Source of the DNA: Alphaproteobacteria bacterium
GTDB lineage: Bacteria > Pseudomonadota > Alphaproteobacteria > Micavibrionales > Micavibrionaceae
Length of the DNA: 61,611 nt
Direction: 5' to 3'
NCBI GenBank assembly: GCA_020443075.1
Contig: JAGRIU010000027.1
Location: 1 to 61,611, forward strand
Under the pieces are notes generated by a model. It ran no database searches and was not told where the DNA came from. It saw only the letters and a program-made list of their open reading frames with translations. Positions 36,471 to 46,055 of the stretch are shown here, in pieces. The translations under genes and the position numbers were made by a program. Position 1 is the stretch's first letter. Each line of letters opens with the position of its first letter.

Positions 36471-36732
36471 AGTGTTTAAAAACATAGAAAATATTAAATA
36501 TATTTAATCGAATAATATCTTTATATTTCAAATATATAGACAAAAACACCCCACAAAAGGCTTGCAATTTTTTTAGCTCTTATACCTAAGGTTAGTTGCA
36601 TACAAAAGTAATCGGCGCTATCTGTTTAGGAATACCCACGTGTTTAGGGATTTAAAACAGAGCCCGGATTAAAAACATAAAAAATAAAAAACAAACAAAT
36701 GTAACTAAAGACCGAACAGAGACACCACTAAC
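36471..36732. promoter_or_regulatory. AT-rich leader of the XRE-metK operon with a 16-bp perfect palindrome
   Basis: ATTAAATATATTTAAT (36493-36508) is a perfect palindrome. TTGCAA (36562) and TATACC (36581) look promoter-like, but the 13-base spacing is too short. No ORF is supported here. It may be an operator for the XRE regulator encoded next. Confidence 0.35.
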
Positions 36733-37179
36733 ATGAATAAAAGTAACAAGAAGGGCGGCCCCAGTACAATTGATGTGCATGTAGGGCAAAGACTGCGAGT
36801 ACGCCGATCACTACTGGGGCTCAGTCAGGAAAAACTTGCCTCTCTGATCGGCCTAACCTTTCAGCAAATCCAAAAATATGAACGCGGCACAAACCGAATC
36901 AGCGCCGGACGCTTGTATGAATTCAGCAAGCTCCTTGAAGTTCCTGTCCAATATTTTTTCGAGCAAATGGATATAAACGTTGCCAACAAACAAGGTACAG
37001 CAAGCTACCAAGGCTTGTCTGACAACAAGCAAGAAGGCTTCGAGGGTAACGATAACGATGATATCATGACCCGCAAAGAAACGCTGGATCTCATCAGAAC
37101 ATATTACACCATTAAAGATCCAGAAACCCGTAAAGACATCATAAAGTTCATTAAATCCATGGCCGAACGCTTCTCTTAA
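36733..37179 (+). CDS. XRE-family transcriptional regulator
   Basis: This 148-residue protein has an HTH_3 domain at residues 14-70: VGQRLRVRRSLLGLSQEKLA, IGLTFQQIQKYERG, then NRISAGRLYEFSKLLEVPVQYFFE. A C-terminal helix (RKETLDLIRTYYTIKDPETR) is typical of the alphaproteobacterial group found beside metK. It probably binds as a dimer; target unknown, perhaps its own promoter. Confidence 0.9.
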   Translation: MNKSNKKGGPSTIDVHVGQRLRVRRSLLGLSQEKLASLIGLTFQQIQKYERGTNRISAGRLYEFSKLLEVPVQYFFEQMDINVANKQGTASYQGLSDNKQEGFEGNDNDDIMTRKETLDLIRTYYTIKDPETRKDIIKFIKSMAERFS

Positions 37180-37293
37180 GGCCTTTTTTTTACGAATTTG
37201 CGCTTGCATGCCCTAACGTCTCCCATTACTGTTTTGTCCTGATCCACAGGTTCGGGCCCATTTATAACGACGACTCGAAGGGAAAAACCTATT

Positions 37294-38526
37294 ATGCAAC
37301 AAAATACAGCCGCGCAAATCATGACAAACGCTCCACAAACACAAGCCAAAACAGAACTCAAAGACTATATTTTTACCAGTGAGTCCGTATCCGAAGGCCA
37401 CCCTGACAAAATCTGCGACCGCATTTCCGATGCTGTGCTCGATCACTTCTTAACACACGACCCCTATTCCCGCGTAGCCTGCGAAACACTGGTAACAACC
37501 GACACAGTTGTGATCGCCGGAGAAACCCGTGGCCCGGAAAGCATCACAAAAGACGACATCGAAGCCGTCGCCCGAGAAGCCATCAAAGACATCGGCTATG
37601 AACAAGAAGGCTTCCACTGGAAAACCGCCAATGTTCAGGTCCTGTTGCACAGCCAGTCCGCCGACATTGCCCAGGGTGTTGACGAAGGCACAGGCGTTGA
37701 CACCAACGAAGGTGCGGGCGACCAAGGAATCATGTTCGGCTATGCCTGCCGTGAAACCGAAGCGCTGATGCCCGCCGCCATTTATTATTCGCACGCCATC
37801 CTGCGCTCACTGGCCGAAGCGCGTCATTCCGGTGCTTGCCCGGAGCTGGAGCCAGATGCGAAATCACAGGTCACCCTGGAATACCGCGACGACAAACCTG
37901 TCCGCGCCACATCCGTCGTTGTATCCACACAACACAAAGACGGCCTCTCACAAGCCGATATCAAGGAAATCGTCCGCCCGCATGTTCTCGACGTCTTGCC
38001 TGAGGGCTTCATGCCGCCGGAAGAAGAATTCTACGTTAACCCGACCGGACGTTTTGTCATCGGCGGCCCCGTAGGCGATGCCGGTCTGACAGGCCGTAAA
38101 ATCATTGTCGACACCTACGGCGGCTCGGCCCCGCACGGCGGCGGCGCATTCTCCGGTAAAGACCCGACAAAGGTTGACCGCTCGGCCGCTTACGCCGCGC
38201 GCTACCTTGCTAAAAACGTCGTTGCTGCAGGCTACGCCGACGGCTGCACAATCCAGCTCGCTTACGCCATCGGCGTCTCCAAGCCGCTGGGCTTCTACGT
38301 CAACACCCACGGCACAGGCACGGCCCCCGAAAGCGAAATCATCAAAGCGTTAAGTCAGCTCGTCAACCTCAGCCCGCGCGGCATCCGCGAACACCTCAAG
38401 CTTAACCGTCCGATCTATGCTCGCACATCAGCTTACGGCCACTTTGGCCGCACACCTGACGCCGACGGCGGTTTCTCGTGGGAAAAAACAGACCTCGTCG
38501 ATGATCTACGGAAGATCCTTGGCTAA
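37294..38526 (+). CDS. metK: S-adenosylmethionine synthase
   Basis: This 410-residue enzyme makes SAM from methionine and ATP. Motifs: [32 protein letters not shown] (hexapeptide GAGDQG), and the P-loop-like [19 protein letters not shown] region. ATG 37294 follows AAGGGAA; a second Met at 37321 is possible. The 114-base leader shows a small CCTG/CAGG hairpin but no riboswitch I recognise. It overlaps trmB by 26 bases. Confidence 0.97.
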   Translation: MQQNTAAQIMTNAPQTQAKTELKDYIFTSESVSEGHPDKICDRISDAVLDHFLTHDPYSRVACETLVTTDTVVIAGETRGPESITKDDIEAVAREAIKDIGYEQEGFHWKTANVQVLLHSQSADIAQGVDEGTGVDTNEGAGDQGIMFGYACRETEALMPAAIYYSHAILRSLAEARHSGACPELEPDAKSQVTLEYRDDKPVRATSVVVSTQHKDGLSQADIKEIVRPHVLDVLPEGFMPPEEEFYVNPTGRFVIGGPVGDAGLTGRKIIVDTYGGSAPHGGGAFSGKDPTKVDRSAAYAARYLAKNVVAAGYADGCTIQLAYAIGVSKPLGFYVNTHGTGTAPESEIIKALSQLVNLSPRGIREHLKLNRPIYARTSAYGHFGRTPDADGGFSWEKTDLVDDLRKILG

Positions 38527-39319
38527 ATCGGCTGACATAAAGAATATCAAACGGGTTTATGGGCGGCGTCTGGGCCGCCCATTGAACAAGAGCCGCAGCG
38601 ATGTCATAGAGACACTACTGCCGAAGCTCTCCATACCCAAAGAGTCCCTGACGGAAACAGGCGACCTCAATCCCAAAATCCTTTTCCCAACACCCAAAAC
38701 CCAAACCTGGTTTGAAATAGGCTTTGGCGCAGGCGAACACTTGAGCGCTCTTATGCGCCGCCATCCGGGAAATGCCTATCTCGGCGCAGAACCCTACATC
38801 AACGGCATGTCGGCCTTTTTAAAAGATATAAGCCCCCCCACCCTAACCCTCCCCCCAACGGGGGGAGGGATGCGTAGAGTTGGCGAAGCGCATGCTGAGC
38901 ATACCTCGAAGCTGGGTGGGGGGGATATTCCCTTGAAGAATATCCGCCTGATCATGGACGACGCCATGATACTGGCCAATTCCTTGAGCGACAACAGCCT
39001 CGACGGCATCTACATCCTCAACCCCGACCCATGGCATAAAAAACGCCACCATAAACGCCGCATTGTTTCAAAAGAAACCCTCGACACATTCGCCCGCATC
39101 CTCAAACCCGGCGGCCAACTCATCATGAGTACAGACGTTCCATATCTCGCCGAATGGATGCTCACTCGCGCCATAACCCATCCGGCCTTCACATGGACAG
39201 CCCAAAGCCGCAAGGACTGGGAAATCCCGCCGCCGGACTGGATCACCACGGCCTATGAGAAAAAAGGCGCCAAAGGTGCTGAAAAAATGCGGTATTTATT
39301 TTTTGAGAAAAAAACTTGA
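38501..39319 (+). CDS. trmB: tRNA (guanine-N7-)-methyltransferase with in-frame repeat insertion
   Basis: 272 residues from ATG 38501 ([15 protein letters not shown]), overlapping metK. SAM-binding motif [24 protein letters not shown], the [12 protein letters not shown] motif and [10 protein letters not shown] are intact. Between FLKDIS and [13 protein letters not shown] an insertion of about 31 residues ([23 protein letters not shown]) comes from a palindromic repeat and interrupts the site where TrmB proteins have a short loop. Function is probably kept. Confidence 0.92.
   Translation: MIYGRSLAKSADIKNIKRVYGRRLGRPLNKSRSDVIETLLPKLSIPKESLTETGDLNPKILFPTPKTQTWFEIGFGAGEHLSALMRRHPGNAYLGAEPYINGMSAFLKDISPPTLTLPPTGGGMRRVGEAHAEHTSKLGGGDIPLKNIRLIMDDAMILANSLSDNSLDGIYILNPDPWHKKRHHKRRIVSKETLDTFARILKPGGQLIMSTDVPYLAEWMLTRAITHPAFTWTAQSRKDWEIPPPDWITTAYEKKGAKGAEKMRYLFFEKKT
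38832..38924. repeat. In-frame palindromic repeat inside trmB (second family)
   Basis: The outer inverted repeat is CCCCCCACCC (38833-38842) against GGGTGGGGGG (38914-38924). Inside lies the hairpin CCCTCCCCCC-AA-CGGGGGGAGGG, and the centre contains GCGAAGCGCATGCTGAGCAT. The unit is about 93 bp (31 codons) and keeps the reading frame. Its ends differ from the TGTCATCCC family in purL and purQ. Confidence 0.8.
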
Positions 39320-39370
39320 AACCCATCCAAAACCCCGCTATAACCCTTTCAACATCCCGATCTTAATAGA

Positions 39371-39404
39371 GGGTGGGCTCGCAAAGAGGCCCGCCTTTTT
39401 TATT
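39371..39404 (+). terminator. Terminator/attenuator upstream of the rimP-nusA operon
   Basis: GGTGGGCTCGCAAAGAGGCCCGCC can pair over 8 bp and is followed by TTTTTT. It lies 22 bases before the rimP start and after trmB. A terminator-like leader at this spot is common before the nusA operon and may serve autoregulation. Confidence 0.7.
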
Positions 39405-39425
39405 GGCCGGATGAAAAGAGGACAA

Positions 39426-39923
39426 ATGAAACAAACGCCTTTAGAGCAAAAATTAAGTACAATCGCCCGCCCCGTGATCGAAGATTGCGGCTTTACGCTT
39501 GTCTGCGTTCAACTCACCAGCGAAAGCGGAAGCCAACTGGTCCGCATCATGGCGGAAGATCCGGCCACACGGAATCTCGGTGTTGATGATGCCGCCAAAA
39601 TCAGCCGCGCCCTCTCCGCCGTCTTCGATGTAGAAGACCCGATCAACGGCGCCTACCGCCTCGAAATCAGCTCCCCCGGCATCGACCGCCCGCTTGTAAA
39701 ATTACAGGACTTCGAAACCTATAAAGACTTCGAAGCTAAACTGGAAACCGACACACCGGCTGAAAACGGCCAAAAACGCTACCGTGGCGTCATATCAGGC
39801 CTCGACGGCGAAAATATAAAACTCGCCACCGACCAAGGCGAAGTCAGCCTGCCCTTCGCGGCCCTGATTAAAGCCAAACTCGTTCTAACCGATGAATTAA
39901 TTAAAAAGACAGCAAATCTATAA
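39426..39923 (+). CDS. rimP: Ribosome maturation factor RimP
   Basis: 165 residues from ATG 39426, preceded by AGAGGA. The N-terminal domain has PVIEDCGFTLVCVQL, GVDDAAKISRALSAVFDVEDPI in parts and YRLEISSPGIDRPL; a C-terminal SH3-like domain follows (YRGVISGLDGENIKL). It acts in 30S maturation and precedes nusA by 11 bases. Confidence 0.95.
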   Translation: MKQTPLEQKLSTIARPVIEDCGFTLVCVQLTSESGSQLVRIMAEDPATRNLGVDDAAKISRALSAVFDVEDPINGAYRLEISSPGIDRPLVKLQDFETYKDFEAKLETDTPAENGQKRYRGVISGLDGENIKLATDQGEVSLPFAALIKAKLVLTDELIKKTANL

Positions 39924-39934
39924 GGAGAAAAAAG

Positions 39935-41503
39935 ATGGAATTGCTACAAGTTGCCGACAACGTCGCCAGAGAAAAAAACATCGACCGTGAAATCGTCGTC
40001 ACGGCCATGGAAGAAGCGATCCAGAAAGCCGGACGCTCAAAATACGGCCACGACCAGGACATTCGTGCACACATAGACCGTAAAAACGGCCAAATCGAAC
40101 TCAAACGCTACCGTGAAGTCATGGAAAACGATGCCGAAATCGAAAACGAAGTCGCGCAACTGACGCTGGATCAAGCCAAACGCATCAAACCCGATGCCGC
40201 CGTCGGCGACTTCCTGATCGATGAACTACCGCCTCTGGACTTCGGCCGCATCGCCGCCCAGACCGCCAAACAGGTCATCATGCAAAAAGTCCGCGAAGCC
40301 GAACGCTCACGCCAATACGCCGAATTCAAAGACAAAGTCGGCGAAATCGTCAACGGCGTTGTTAAACGCGTCGAATATGGCAACGCAACAATCGACATCC
40401 AGCAAGGCCGCGCCGAAGCGCTCTTGCGCCGTGATGAAAACATTCCGCGCGAACACCTGAAAAACGGTGACCGCGTCCGCGCCATCATCTACGAAGTCCG
40501 CGAAGAAAACCGCGGCCCGCAAATCTTCCTCTCACGGACACACCCGGAATTTATGGCCAAACTCTTCACACAGGAAGTGCCGGAAATCTATGACGGCGTC
40601 ATCGAAATCAAATCCGTCGCCCGCGATCCGGGCAGCCGCGCAAAAATCGCTGTTTCCTCCCGCGACGGCTCTATCGACCCTGTCGGCGCTTGCGTAGGGA
40701 TGCGCGGCTCACGCGTTCAAGCCGTCGTCAACGAACTAGGCGGCGAAAAAATAGACATCGTACCATGGTCCGAAGATATCGCCGGCTTTATCGTTAACGC
40801 CCTGCAACCGGCCGCCGTCGCCAAAGTTGTTCTGGATGAAGAAAAACAGCGCATGGATGTTGTCGTGCCTGATGACCAGCTTTCCCTGGCTATTGGCCGC
40901 CGCGGACAAAACGTGCGTCTGGCCTCTATTCTCTCGGGCTGGGACATCGACATCATGACAGAAGAAGAAGAATCCGCACGCCGCGCCGAAGAATTTAGAG
41001 TCCGCAGCGCTCTGTTCATGGAAGCCATGGACGTCGATGATGTGATCGCACACTTGCTGGTGGCCGAAGGCTTCTCGAGCGTCGAGGAAATCGTTGAAAC
41101 GCCGGTTGATGAACTCAACCAGATCGAGGGCTTCGAAGAAGAAATCTCGATCGAGTTGCAAAACCGCGCCGCTGCTTATCTGGAAACCAAGCGCAAAGAG
41201 CTGGAAGAAAAACGCACAGCTCTGGGCATTGCTGATGATCTGATGACCCTCGAAGGCCTCAGACCAAGTCAAATCCTCAAACTGGGTGAAAACGACATCA
41301 AAACCCGCGACGATCTGGCTGATCTGGCAACAGACGAACTCGTTGAAATCCTTGGCGAAGACCAAATCACAGCCAAAGATGCCAACACCGTCATTATGGC
41401 CGCTCGCGCGCACTGGTTCGCAGAAGAGGATGCGGCTACGGCTCAGGCACAAGCCGACGAAGATGCTGAAGATCAGCCGCAAGCGGCTGAAAACGCCGCA
41501 TAA
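39935..41503 (+). CDS. nusA: Transcription termination/antitermination factor NusA
   Basis: This 522-residue protein has an N-terminal RNAP-binding domain, S1 (VGEIVNGVVKRVEYGNATID), KH1 (VGACVGMRGSRVQAV) and KH2 (LAIGRRGQNVRLAS), then two acidic C-terminal repeats typical of proteobacterial NusA (FMEAMDVDDVIAHLL ... DLATDELVEILGE). An AAGGAG site precedes the ATG. Its C-terminus is Ala/Glu/Gln-rich. Confidence 0.97.
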   Translation: MELLQVADNVAREKNIDREIVVTAMEEAIQKAGRSKYGHDQDIRAHIDRKNGQIELKRYREVMENDAEIENEVAQLTLDQAKRIKPDAAVGDFLIDELPPLDFGRIAAQTAKQVIMQKVREAERSRQYAEFKDKVGEIVNGVVKRVEYGNATIDIQQGRAEALLRRDENIPREHLKNGDRVRAIIYEVREENRGPQIFLSRTHPEFMAKLFTQEVPEIYDGVIEIKSVARDPGSRAKIAVSSRDGSIDPVGACVGMRGSRVQAVVNELGGEKIDIVPWSEDIAGFIVNALQPAAVAKVVLDEEKQRMDVVVPDDQLSLAIGRRGQNVRLASILSGWDIDIMTEEEESARRAEEFRVRSALFMEAMDVDDVIAHLLVAEGFSSVEEIVETPVDELNQIEGFEEEISIELQNRAAAYLETKRKELEEKRTALGIADDLMTLEGLRPSQILKLGENDIKTRDDLADLATDELVEILGEDQITAKDANTVIMAARAHWFAEEDAATAQAQADEDAEDQPQAAENAA

Positions 41504-41525
41504 CAATGAAACCGACAGGAGAAAA

Positions 41526-41687
41526 ATGCCCTATAACGCAGGCAAAGCAGAAGACAATTCCATAAAGCAAAAGGTATACACGCAATACCTTTTGCCCGCC
41601 CGCGCGCATTTTTCTCCTAATTCATTTAATTTAAACAAATTTTTTGCACGTGCGCGCCTGCGCGTGTATAACCTTACGCAAACCTAA
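41526..41687 (+). CDS. Small ORF between nusA and infB, 53 aa
   Basis: ATG 41526 is preceded by a strong ACAGGAG. The peptide ([20 protein letters not shown] and on to NLTQT) is not a YlxR/DUF448 protein, the usual gene here, and matches nothing I know. An 11-bp perfect hairpin lies within it. It may be a leader peptide or a decayed gene. Confidence 0.4.
   Translation: MPYNAGKAEDNSIKQKVYTQYLLPARAHFSPNSFNLNKFFARARLRVYNLTQT
41567..41595 (+). promoter_or_regulatory. Perfect 11-bp hairpin upstream of infB
   Basis: GCAAAAGGTAT (41567-41577) pairs with ATACCTTTTGC (41585-41595) around ACACGCA. No T-run follows, so it is more likely an RNA processing or regulatory structure than a terminator. Confidence 0.6.
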
Positions 41688-41703
41688 ACCCTCGGCAGAC
41701 ATA

Positions 41704-44211
41704 ATGAGCGAAACAACAAACAAAAAAGACGATAAAAATACAGATGACAAACAGGCCGGCAAAAAAACGCTAAGCTTGGGAGGAACGCTGAGCTTAAAAG
41801 GCGGAGCCGCAGGTGGAGCGCGCCCAAGCATGCCCCCAGGCAGCGTCGCCGTAGAGGTTAGAAACCGCAAACGCGCGCCCGCGCCACAAACAAAGCAATC
41901 CAACGAAGACGCGCACCTTTCAAGCGCTGAGCGTGAAGCCCGCATCAAGGCGCTCCAACAAGCCATGAGCGATGGCGGTCAAGCCAAAAGCGCACTGCCC
42001 AAACGCAGAACAACCATCGAAGATAAGAAAAAAGAACAAGCCGCCGCTGCCGAAGATCGGGAAAAAACAGCCAGAGAACAGGAACTGGAAGAACTACGCC
42101 AAATCGAAGAAGACGAGCGTAAAAAAACAGAAGAACTGCGTAACAGCGCCCCCTTACCGTCCGGACCGTCCGTCCCTGGCCACGACAGCCACGGACCGCG
42201 CAAAGGGCGTTTCTCAGGAGATAACGAAGAAACAGAAAGCTACCGTGATAAACTGAAAAAGGCTGGTCCCAAAACGCCGCCACGCTCTGTCGGTGATCGC
42301 CGCGGCGGCCGTATTACCGTCACGCAAGCCCTCAACCGCGACTATGACCGCGATCGCGGACCATCATTAGCCGCACAAAAACGTGCCCGTGAAAAAGCCC
42401 GTATGGCCGCCCAAGGCGCGTTAGAACCGGCCAAAAAAGTCATCCGTGAAGTCATCCTGCCCGAAACCATCACCGTCGGCGAGCTGGCCAACCGTATGGC
42501 CGAACCAGGCGGCGAAGTCGTAAAAGCGCTGATGAAGCTGGGCGTCATGGCCACCATCACGCAAACCATTGATGCCGACACGGCCGAACTGGTCATTGAT
42601 GAATTTGGCCACAAAGCCAAACGCGTGACCGACGCCGATATCGAAGTCGGCATTGAAGGTGCTCAAGACAAAGCAGAAGACCTGAAACCCCGCCCACCAG
42701 TCGTGACCATCATGGGACACGTCGATCACGGAAAAACCTCCCTGCTCGATGCTATGCGCGAAACCAATGTTGTCTCCGGCGAGGCCGGCGGCATTACACA
42801 ACATATCGGTGCCTATCAGGTCACTATGGAATCAGGTGATAAAATCACATTCCTCGACACACCGGGTCACGCCGCCTTTACCGAAATGCGCGCCCGTGGT
42901 GCCAACGTCACCGATATTGTGGTTATCATCGTCTCCGCCGAAGACAGCGTCATGCCGCAAACCATCGAAGCGATCGCCCACGCCAAAGCAGCCGGCGTTC
43001 CGATCATTATCGCCGTCAACAAAATCGACCTGCCCAATGCAGACCCGATGAAAGTCAAAACCGAGCTTCTGCAGCACGAAGTCGTCGTCGAAGACCTCTC
43101 CGGTGATGTGCAATGCGTCGAAATTTCAGCCAAACAGCGTATTAATCTGGACAAGCTGGAAGAAGCCATCATGCTTCAGGCCGAAATCCTCGAACTCAAA
43201 GGCAACCCCAACCGCGAAGCCCAAGGTGTCGTTGTTGAATCCAAACTGGAAAAAGGCCGCGGCTCCGTCGCTACCGTCCTGATCCAAAACGGAACCTTGC
43301 GCATCGGCGATGTTTTCGTGGCCGGCGCCGAATACGGGAAAGTTCGCGCCCTTATCGACGACAAAGGACAGCAGATCGAAGAAGCCGTCCTCGGTCAACC
43401 TGTCGAGGTTCTGGGCTTTAACGGCACCCCCGAAGCCGGTGATACATTCAGCGTCACACCTGATGAATCCAAAGCCCGCGAAATCTCCGAATACCGCCAG
43501 CGCAAACGCCGCGAATCCCAAGCCGCCATGGCCGTCAAAGGGCGAACAACCATCGACGACATCATCGCTGCACGCGAAACAGGCGAGAAAACCGCCCTGC
43601 CCGTCATCGTCAAAGGCGACGTCCACGGCTCGGTCGAAGCCATCGTCGGCTCGTTCGCTAAAATGGAAGAAGAAAACCCGGATATCCGCGTACAAGTCCT
43701 GCACACAGGCGTCGGCGGAATCACCGAAAGCGACGTCAAACTGGCCCGCGCATCGGGCGGAATCATTATCGGCTTTAACGTCCGCGCCAACGCTCAGGCC
43801 CGTGATCTGGCTACCCGCGAAGGTGTCGATATCCGCTACTACAACGTGATTTACAACGTCATCGACGATGCCAAAGCCGTTCTCTCCGGTATGCTCTCAC
43901 CGCTCCAGCGCGAAGAATATATCGGCAATGCCACAATTCAACAGGTCTTCAATATTACCAAAGTTGGTAAGGTCGCAGGCTGTATGGTGGATGTGGGCGT
44001 TGTCAAGCGCGGCGCGGGCGTCCGTCTGCTGCGTGATGATGTGGTCATCCACGAAGGCAAGCTCAAAACCCTCCAGCGCTTCAAGGACGAGGTCAAAGAA
44101 GTCAAGGAAGGCACAGAATGCGGTATGGCCTTTGAAAACTACGACGACATCAAAGAAGGCGACGTCATCGAATGCTTCGAAATCGTCGAAGAAGCCCGGA
44201 CAGTTCAGTAG
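41704..44211 (+). CDS. infB: Translation initiation factor IF-2
   Basis: 835 residues from ATG 41704 ([16 protein letters not shown]). A charged N-terminal region with IF2-associated motif ([15 protein letters not shown]) leads to the IF2_N domain ([20 protein letters not shown]) and GTPase motifs [20 protein letters not shown] and NKIDLP, then domains II-IV to [17 protein letters not shown] end. Normal length for alphaproteobacteria. Confidence 0.97.
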   Translation: MSETTNKKDDKNTDDKQAGKKTLSLGGTLSLKGGAAGGARPSMPPGSVAVEVRNRKRAPAPQTKQSNEDAHLSSAEREARIKALQQAMSDGGQAKSALPKRRTTIEDKKKEQAAAAEDREKTAREQELEELRQIEEDERKKTEELRNSAPLPSGPSVPGHDSHGPRKGRFSGDNEETESYRDKLKKAGPKTPPRSVGDRRGGRITVTQALNRDYDRDRGPSLAAQKRAREKARMAAQGALEPAKKVIREVILPETITVGELANRMAEPGGEVVKALMKLGVMATITQTIDADTAELVIDEFGHKAKRVTDADIEVGIEGAQDKAEDLKPRPPVVTIMGHVDHGKTSLLDAMRETNVVSGEAGGITQHIGAYQVTMESGDKITFLDTPGHAAFTEMRARGANVTDIVVIIVSAEDSVMPQTIEAIAHAKAAGVPIIIAVNKIDLPNADPMKVKTELLQHEVVVEDLSGDVQCVEISAKQRINLDKLEEAIMLQAEILELKGNPNREAQGVVVESKLEKGRGSVATVLIQNGTLRIGDVFVAGAEYGKVRALIDDKGQQIEEAVLGQPVEVLGFNGTPEAGDTFSVTPDESKAREISEYRQRKRRESQAAMAVKGRTTIDDIIAARETGEKTALPVIVKGDVHGSVEAIVGSFAKMEEENPDIRVQVLHTGVGGITESDVKLARASGGIIIGFNVRANAQARDLATREGVDIRYYNVIYNVIDDAKAVLSGMLSPLQREEYIGNATIQQVFNITKVGKVAGCMVDVGVVKRGAGVRLLRDDVVIHEGKLKTLQRFKDEVKEVKEGTECGMAFENYDDIKEGDVIECFEIVEEARTVQ

Positions 44212-44249
44212 AACCAACGCCGTTTGTCTAAGCTTGAAAGTAAACTGCA

Positions 44250-44654
44250 ATGTCCAAACATCGCACACGTCATAACAACGAACCGTCCCAGCGTCAGCTC
44301 CGCGTCGGCGAACAGCTCCGCCATATCATCGCCGAAACGATGAACCGCGGACATTTCCACCACGAAGCCCTGATGGACGCGGGGCGCGTCACCGTTGCCG
44401 AAGTCCGCGTTTCTCCAGACCTCAAACACGCCAAAGCCTATGTCATGTCGCTCGGCGGCGCTGATATGGAGAGCATCCTGCCTGCCCTGAACGAAGAAGC
44501 GTACGTTTTCCAGAAAGAAGTCAGCCGCCAGTCCAGCCTGAAATTCACCCCGAAAATCATCTTCGTCCGCGACGAAAGCTTCGACGAAGCCCAGCGCATC
44601 AACGACCTCCTGCGCACTGTCCACATTCCGGACAGCGAAGCCCAAGAGAGCTAA
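44250..44654 (+). CDS. rbfA: Ribosome-binding factor A
   Basis: 134 residues, beginning MSKHRTRHNNEPSQRQLRVG. The KH-like fold shows VTVAEVRVSPDLKHAKAYVM and LKFTPKIIFVRDESFDEA. It assists late 30S maturation. truB follows 4 bases after its stop. Confidence 0.96.
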   Translation: MSKHRTRHNNEPSQRQLRVGEQLRHIIAETMNRGHFHHEALMDAGRVTVAEVRVSPDLKHAKAYVMSLGGADMESILPALNEEAYVFQKEVSRQSSLKFTPKIIFVRDESFDEAQRINDLLRTVHIPDSEAQES

Positions 44655-44658
44655 CAAA

Positions 44659-45582
44659 ATGGCGCGCCGTAAAAAAGGACAAAAGATTGACGGCTGGATC
44701 AATCTCGACAAACCGCTCGGCCTGACCTCCACGCAGGCCATGGCCAAAGTCCGCCGTATTTTGGACGCGCAAAAAGCCGGCCACGCCGGCACGCTCGACC
44801 CGCTGGCCTCGGGCATCCTGCCCATCGCGCTGGGCGAAGCCACAAAAACTATTCCCTTCGCTCAAGACCACCTCAAAACCTATGAGTTCACTGTTACATG
44901 GGGCGAACAACGCGATACCGACGACAGCGAAGGCGAAATCATCGCGCGCTCCGACGAACGCCCTACGCAAGACGCCATAATAGCCGCCCTGCCCGCCTTC
45001 ATCGGCGACATCGAACAAATTCCGCCCAAATTCTCGGCCATCAAAATCGACGGCCAGCGCGCCTATGATCTGGCCCGCGATGGCGAAGCCTTCGAAATCA
45101 AACCCCGCGAAGTCTATATCGAAAGTCTGGACCTTCTGGCCACGCGTGAAAACGAAGTGGACCTCACCATGACCTGCGGTAAAGGCACTTATGTGCGCGC
45201 ACTGGCCCGCGATCTGGCCCACGCACTCGGCACATATGGCTATATCAGCGCCCTAAAACGTACAGCCGTCGGCCCGTTCGCGATTAAAAACGCGATTTCT
45301 CTTGAAAAACTCGAAGAAATGGGTATAAATGCGCCCCAAGCCTTGCTGCCTCTTGAGACCGCGCTGGACGATATCCCGGCTCTGGCCATAAAAGAGGGCG
45401 AAACAGCAGACTTGCGAAACGGACGTTTTTTGTCCTTCGTCTCGAGAGCCGACTTCGCGCGTTTAGAGCAAAGCGGCATCGAACAACACGACGAAGCACT
45501 GGCCCTGTATAACGGACAACCAGTCGCCCTCGTCGAAATCGAAGGCCCGAAAATAAAACCGGTTCGCGTTTTTAACATATAG
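44659..45582 (+). CDS. truB: tRNA pseudouridine-55 synthase
   Basis: This 307-residue enzyme forms pseudouridine 55 in the tRNA T-loop. Catalytic region GHAGTLDPLASGILPI (Asp of TLDP), LKTYEFTVTWG, PPKFSAIKIDGQRAYDLAR and CGKGTYVRALARDLA are visible, with a C-terminal PUA-like piece. Confidence 0.96.
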   Translation: MARRKKGQKIDGWINLDKPLGLTSTQAMAKVRRILDAQKAGHAGTLDPLASGILPIALGEATKTIPFAQDHLKTYEFTVTWGEQRDTDDSEGEIIARSDERPTQDAIIAALPAFIGDIEQIPPKFSAIKIDGQRAYDLARDGEAFEIKPREVYIESLDLLATRENEVDLTMTCGKGTYVRALARDLAHALGTYGYISALKRTAVGPFAIKNAISLEKLEEMGINAPQALLPLETALDDIPALAIKEGETADLRNGRFLSFVSRADFARLEQSGIEQHDEALALYNGQPVALVEIEGPKIKPVRVFNI

Positions 45583-45590
45583 CCCTCCCC

Positions 45591-45614
45591 GTCATCCCGG
45601 CGCAGGCCGGGATC
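45591..45614. repeat. Single palindromic hairpin of the GTCATCCC type between truB and rpsO
   Basis: GTCATCCCGGCGCAGGCCGGGATC forms a hairpin, CCCGGC-GCAG-GCCGGG. GTCATCCC matches the ends of the purL/purQ repeats, so this looks like half a unit. It may also influence read-through into rpsO. Confidence 0.6.
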
Positions 45615-45650
45615 TGTTTGGTAAAGGGCACAATTTGAAAGGAAAAAACG

Positions 45651-45920
45651 ATGTCGATGAACGCAGCCGCAAAAGCGGAAGTCATTAAAAAATTCGCCAC
45701 CAAAAAAGACGACACAGGCTCACCGGAAGTTCAGGTCGCAATCCTGACCAGCCGCATCAACGAGCTGTCCGAACACATGCAACAGCATAAAAAAGATTTC
45801 CACTCCCGCCGCGGCCTGCTGGCCATGGTGGCCAAGCGCCGTAAATTGCTGGACTACGTCAAAGGCAAAGACGAAGCGCGCTATCAAAAACTGATCAAGG
45901 AACTGGGCATCCGCCGCTAA
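45651..45920 (+). CDS. rpsO: 30S ribosomal protein S15
   Basis: 89 residues, with the S15 core [20 protein letters not shown] and [20 protein letters not shown], preceded by GAAAGGA. pnp, which usually follows, is absent; a terminator follows instead. Confidence 0.98.
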   Translation: MSMNAAAKAEVIKKFATKKDDTGSPEVQVAILTSRINELSEHMQQHKKDFHSRRGLLAMVAKRRKLLDYVKGKDEARYQKLIKELGIRR

Positions 45921-45950
45921 AACCGGAACCCCAAGACCTTATACAAACAC

Positions 45951-45984
45951 AAAACGCCGCGGGGCCCTCCTCACGGCGTTTTTT
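45951..45984 (+). terminator. Rho-independent terminator after rpsO
   Basis: AAAACGCCG and CGGCGTTTTTT flank a short loop; a GC-rich stem followed by a T-run closes the nusA-rpsO operon. Confidence 0.88.
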
Positions 45985-45998
45985 AATAAGTGTCTACA

Positions 45999-46055
45999 TT
46001 AGCCCCGGTTATACGAATCCATTGCCAAAATGGCCTTCATCAGATCATCGCTCAT
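45999..46055 (-). pseudogene. Very short ORF, probable N-terminal gene remnant (18 aa)
   Basis: ATG 46055 overlaps the end of the upstream exported-protein gene and reads MSDDLMKAILAMDSYNRG, then stops. I recall similar starts (AILAMDSYNRGY) from longer proteins, so this is perhaps a truncated gene. Nothing continues past the stop. Confidence 0.35.

Noticed and set aside
36562..36586. TTGCAA/TATACC as the promoter of the XRE gene
   Set aside because: The 13-base spacer is too short for a sigma70 promoter.
37180..37293. Possible SAM riboswitch upstream of metK
   Set aside because: Only a small hairpin is visible; I could not match SAM-II, SAM-V or SAM/SAH consensus features.
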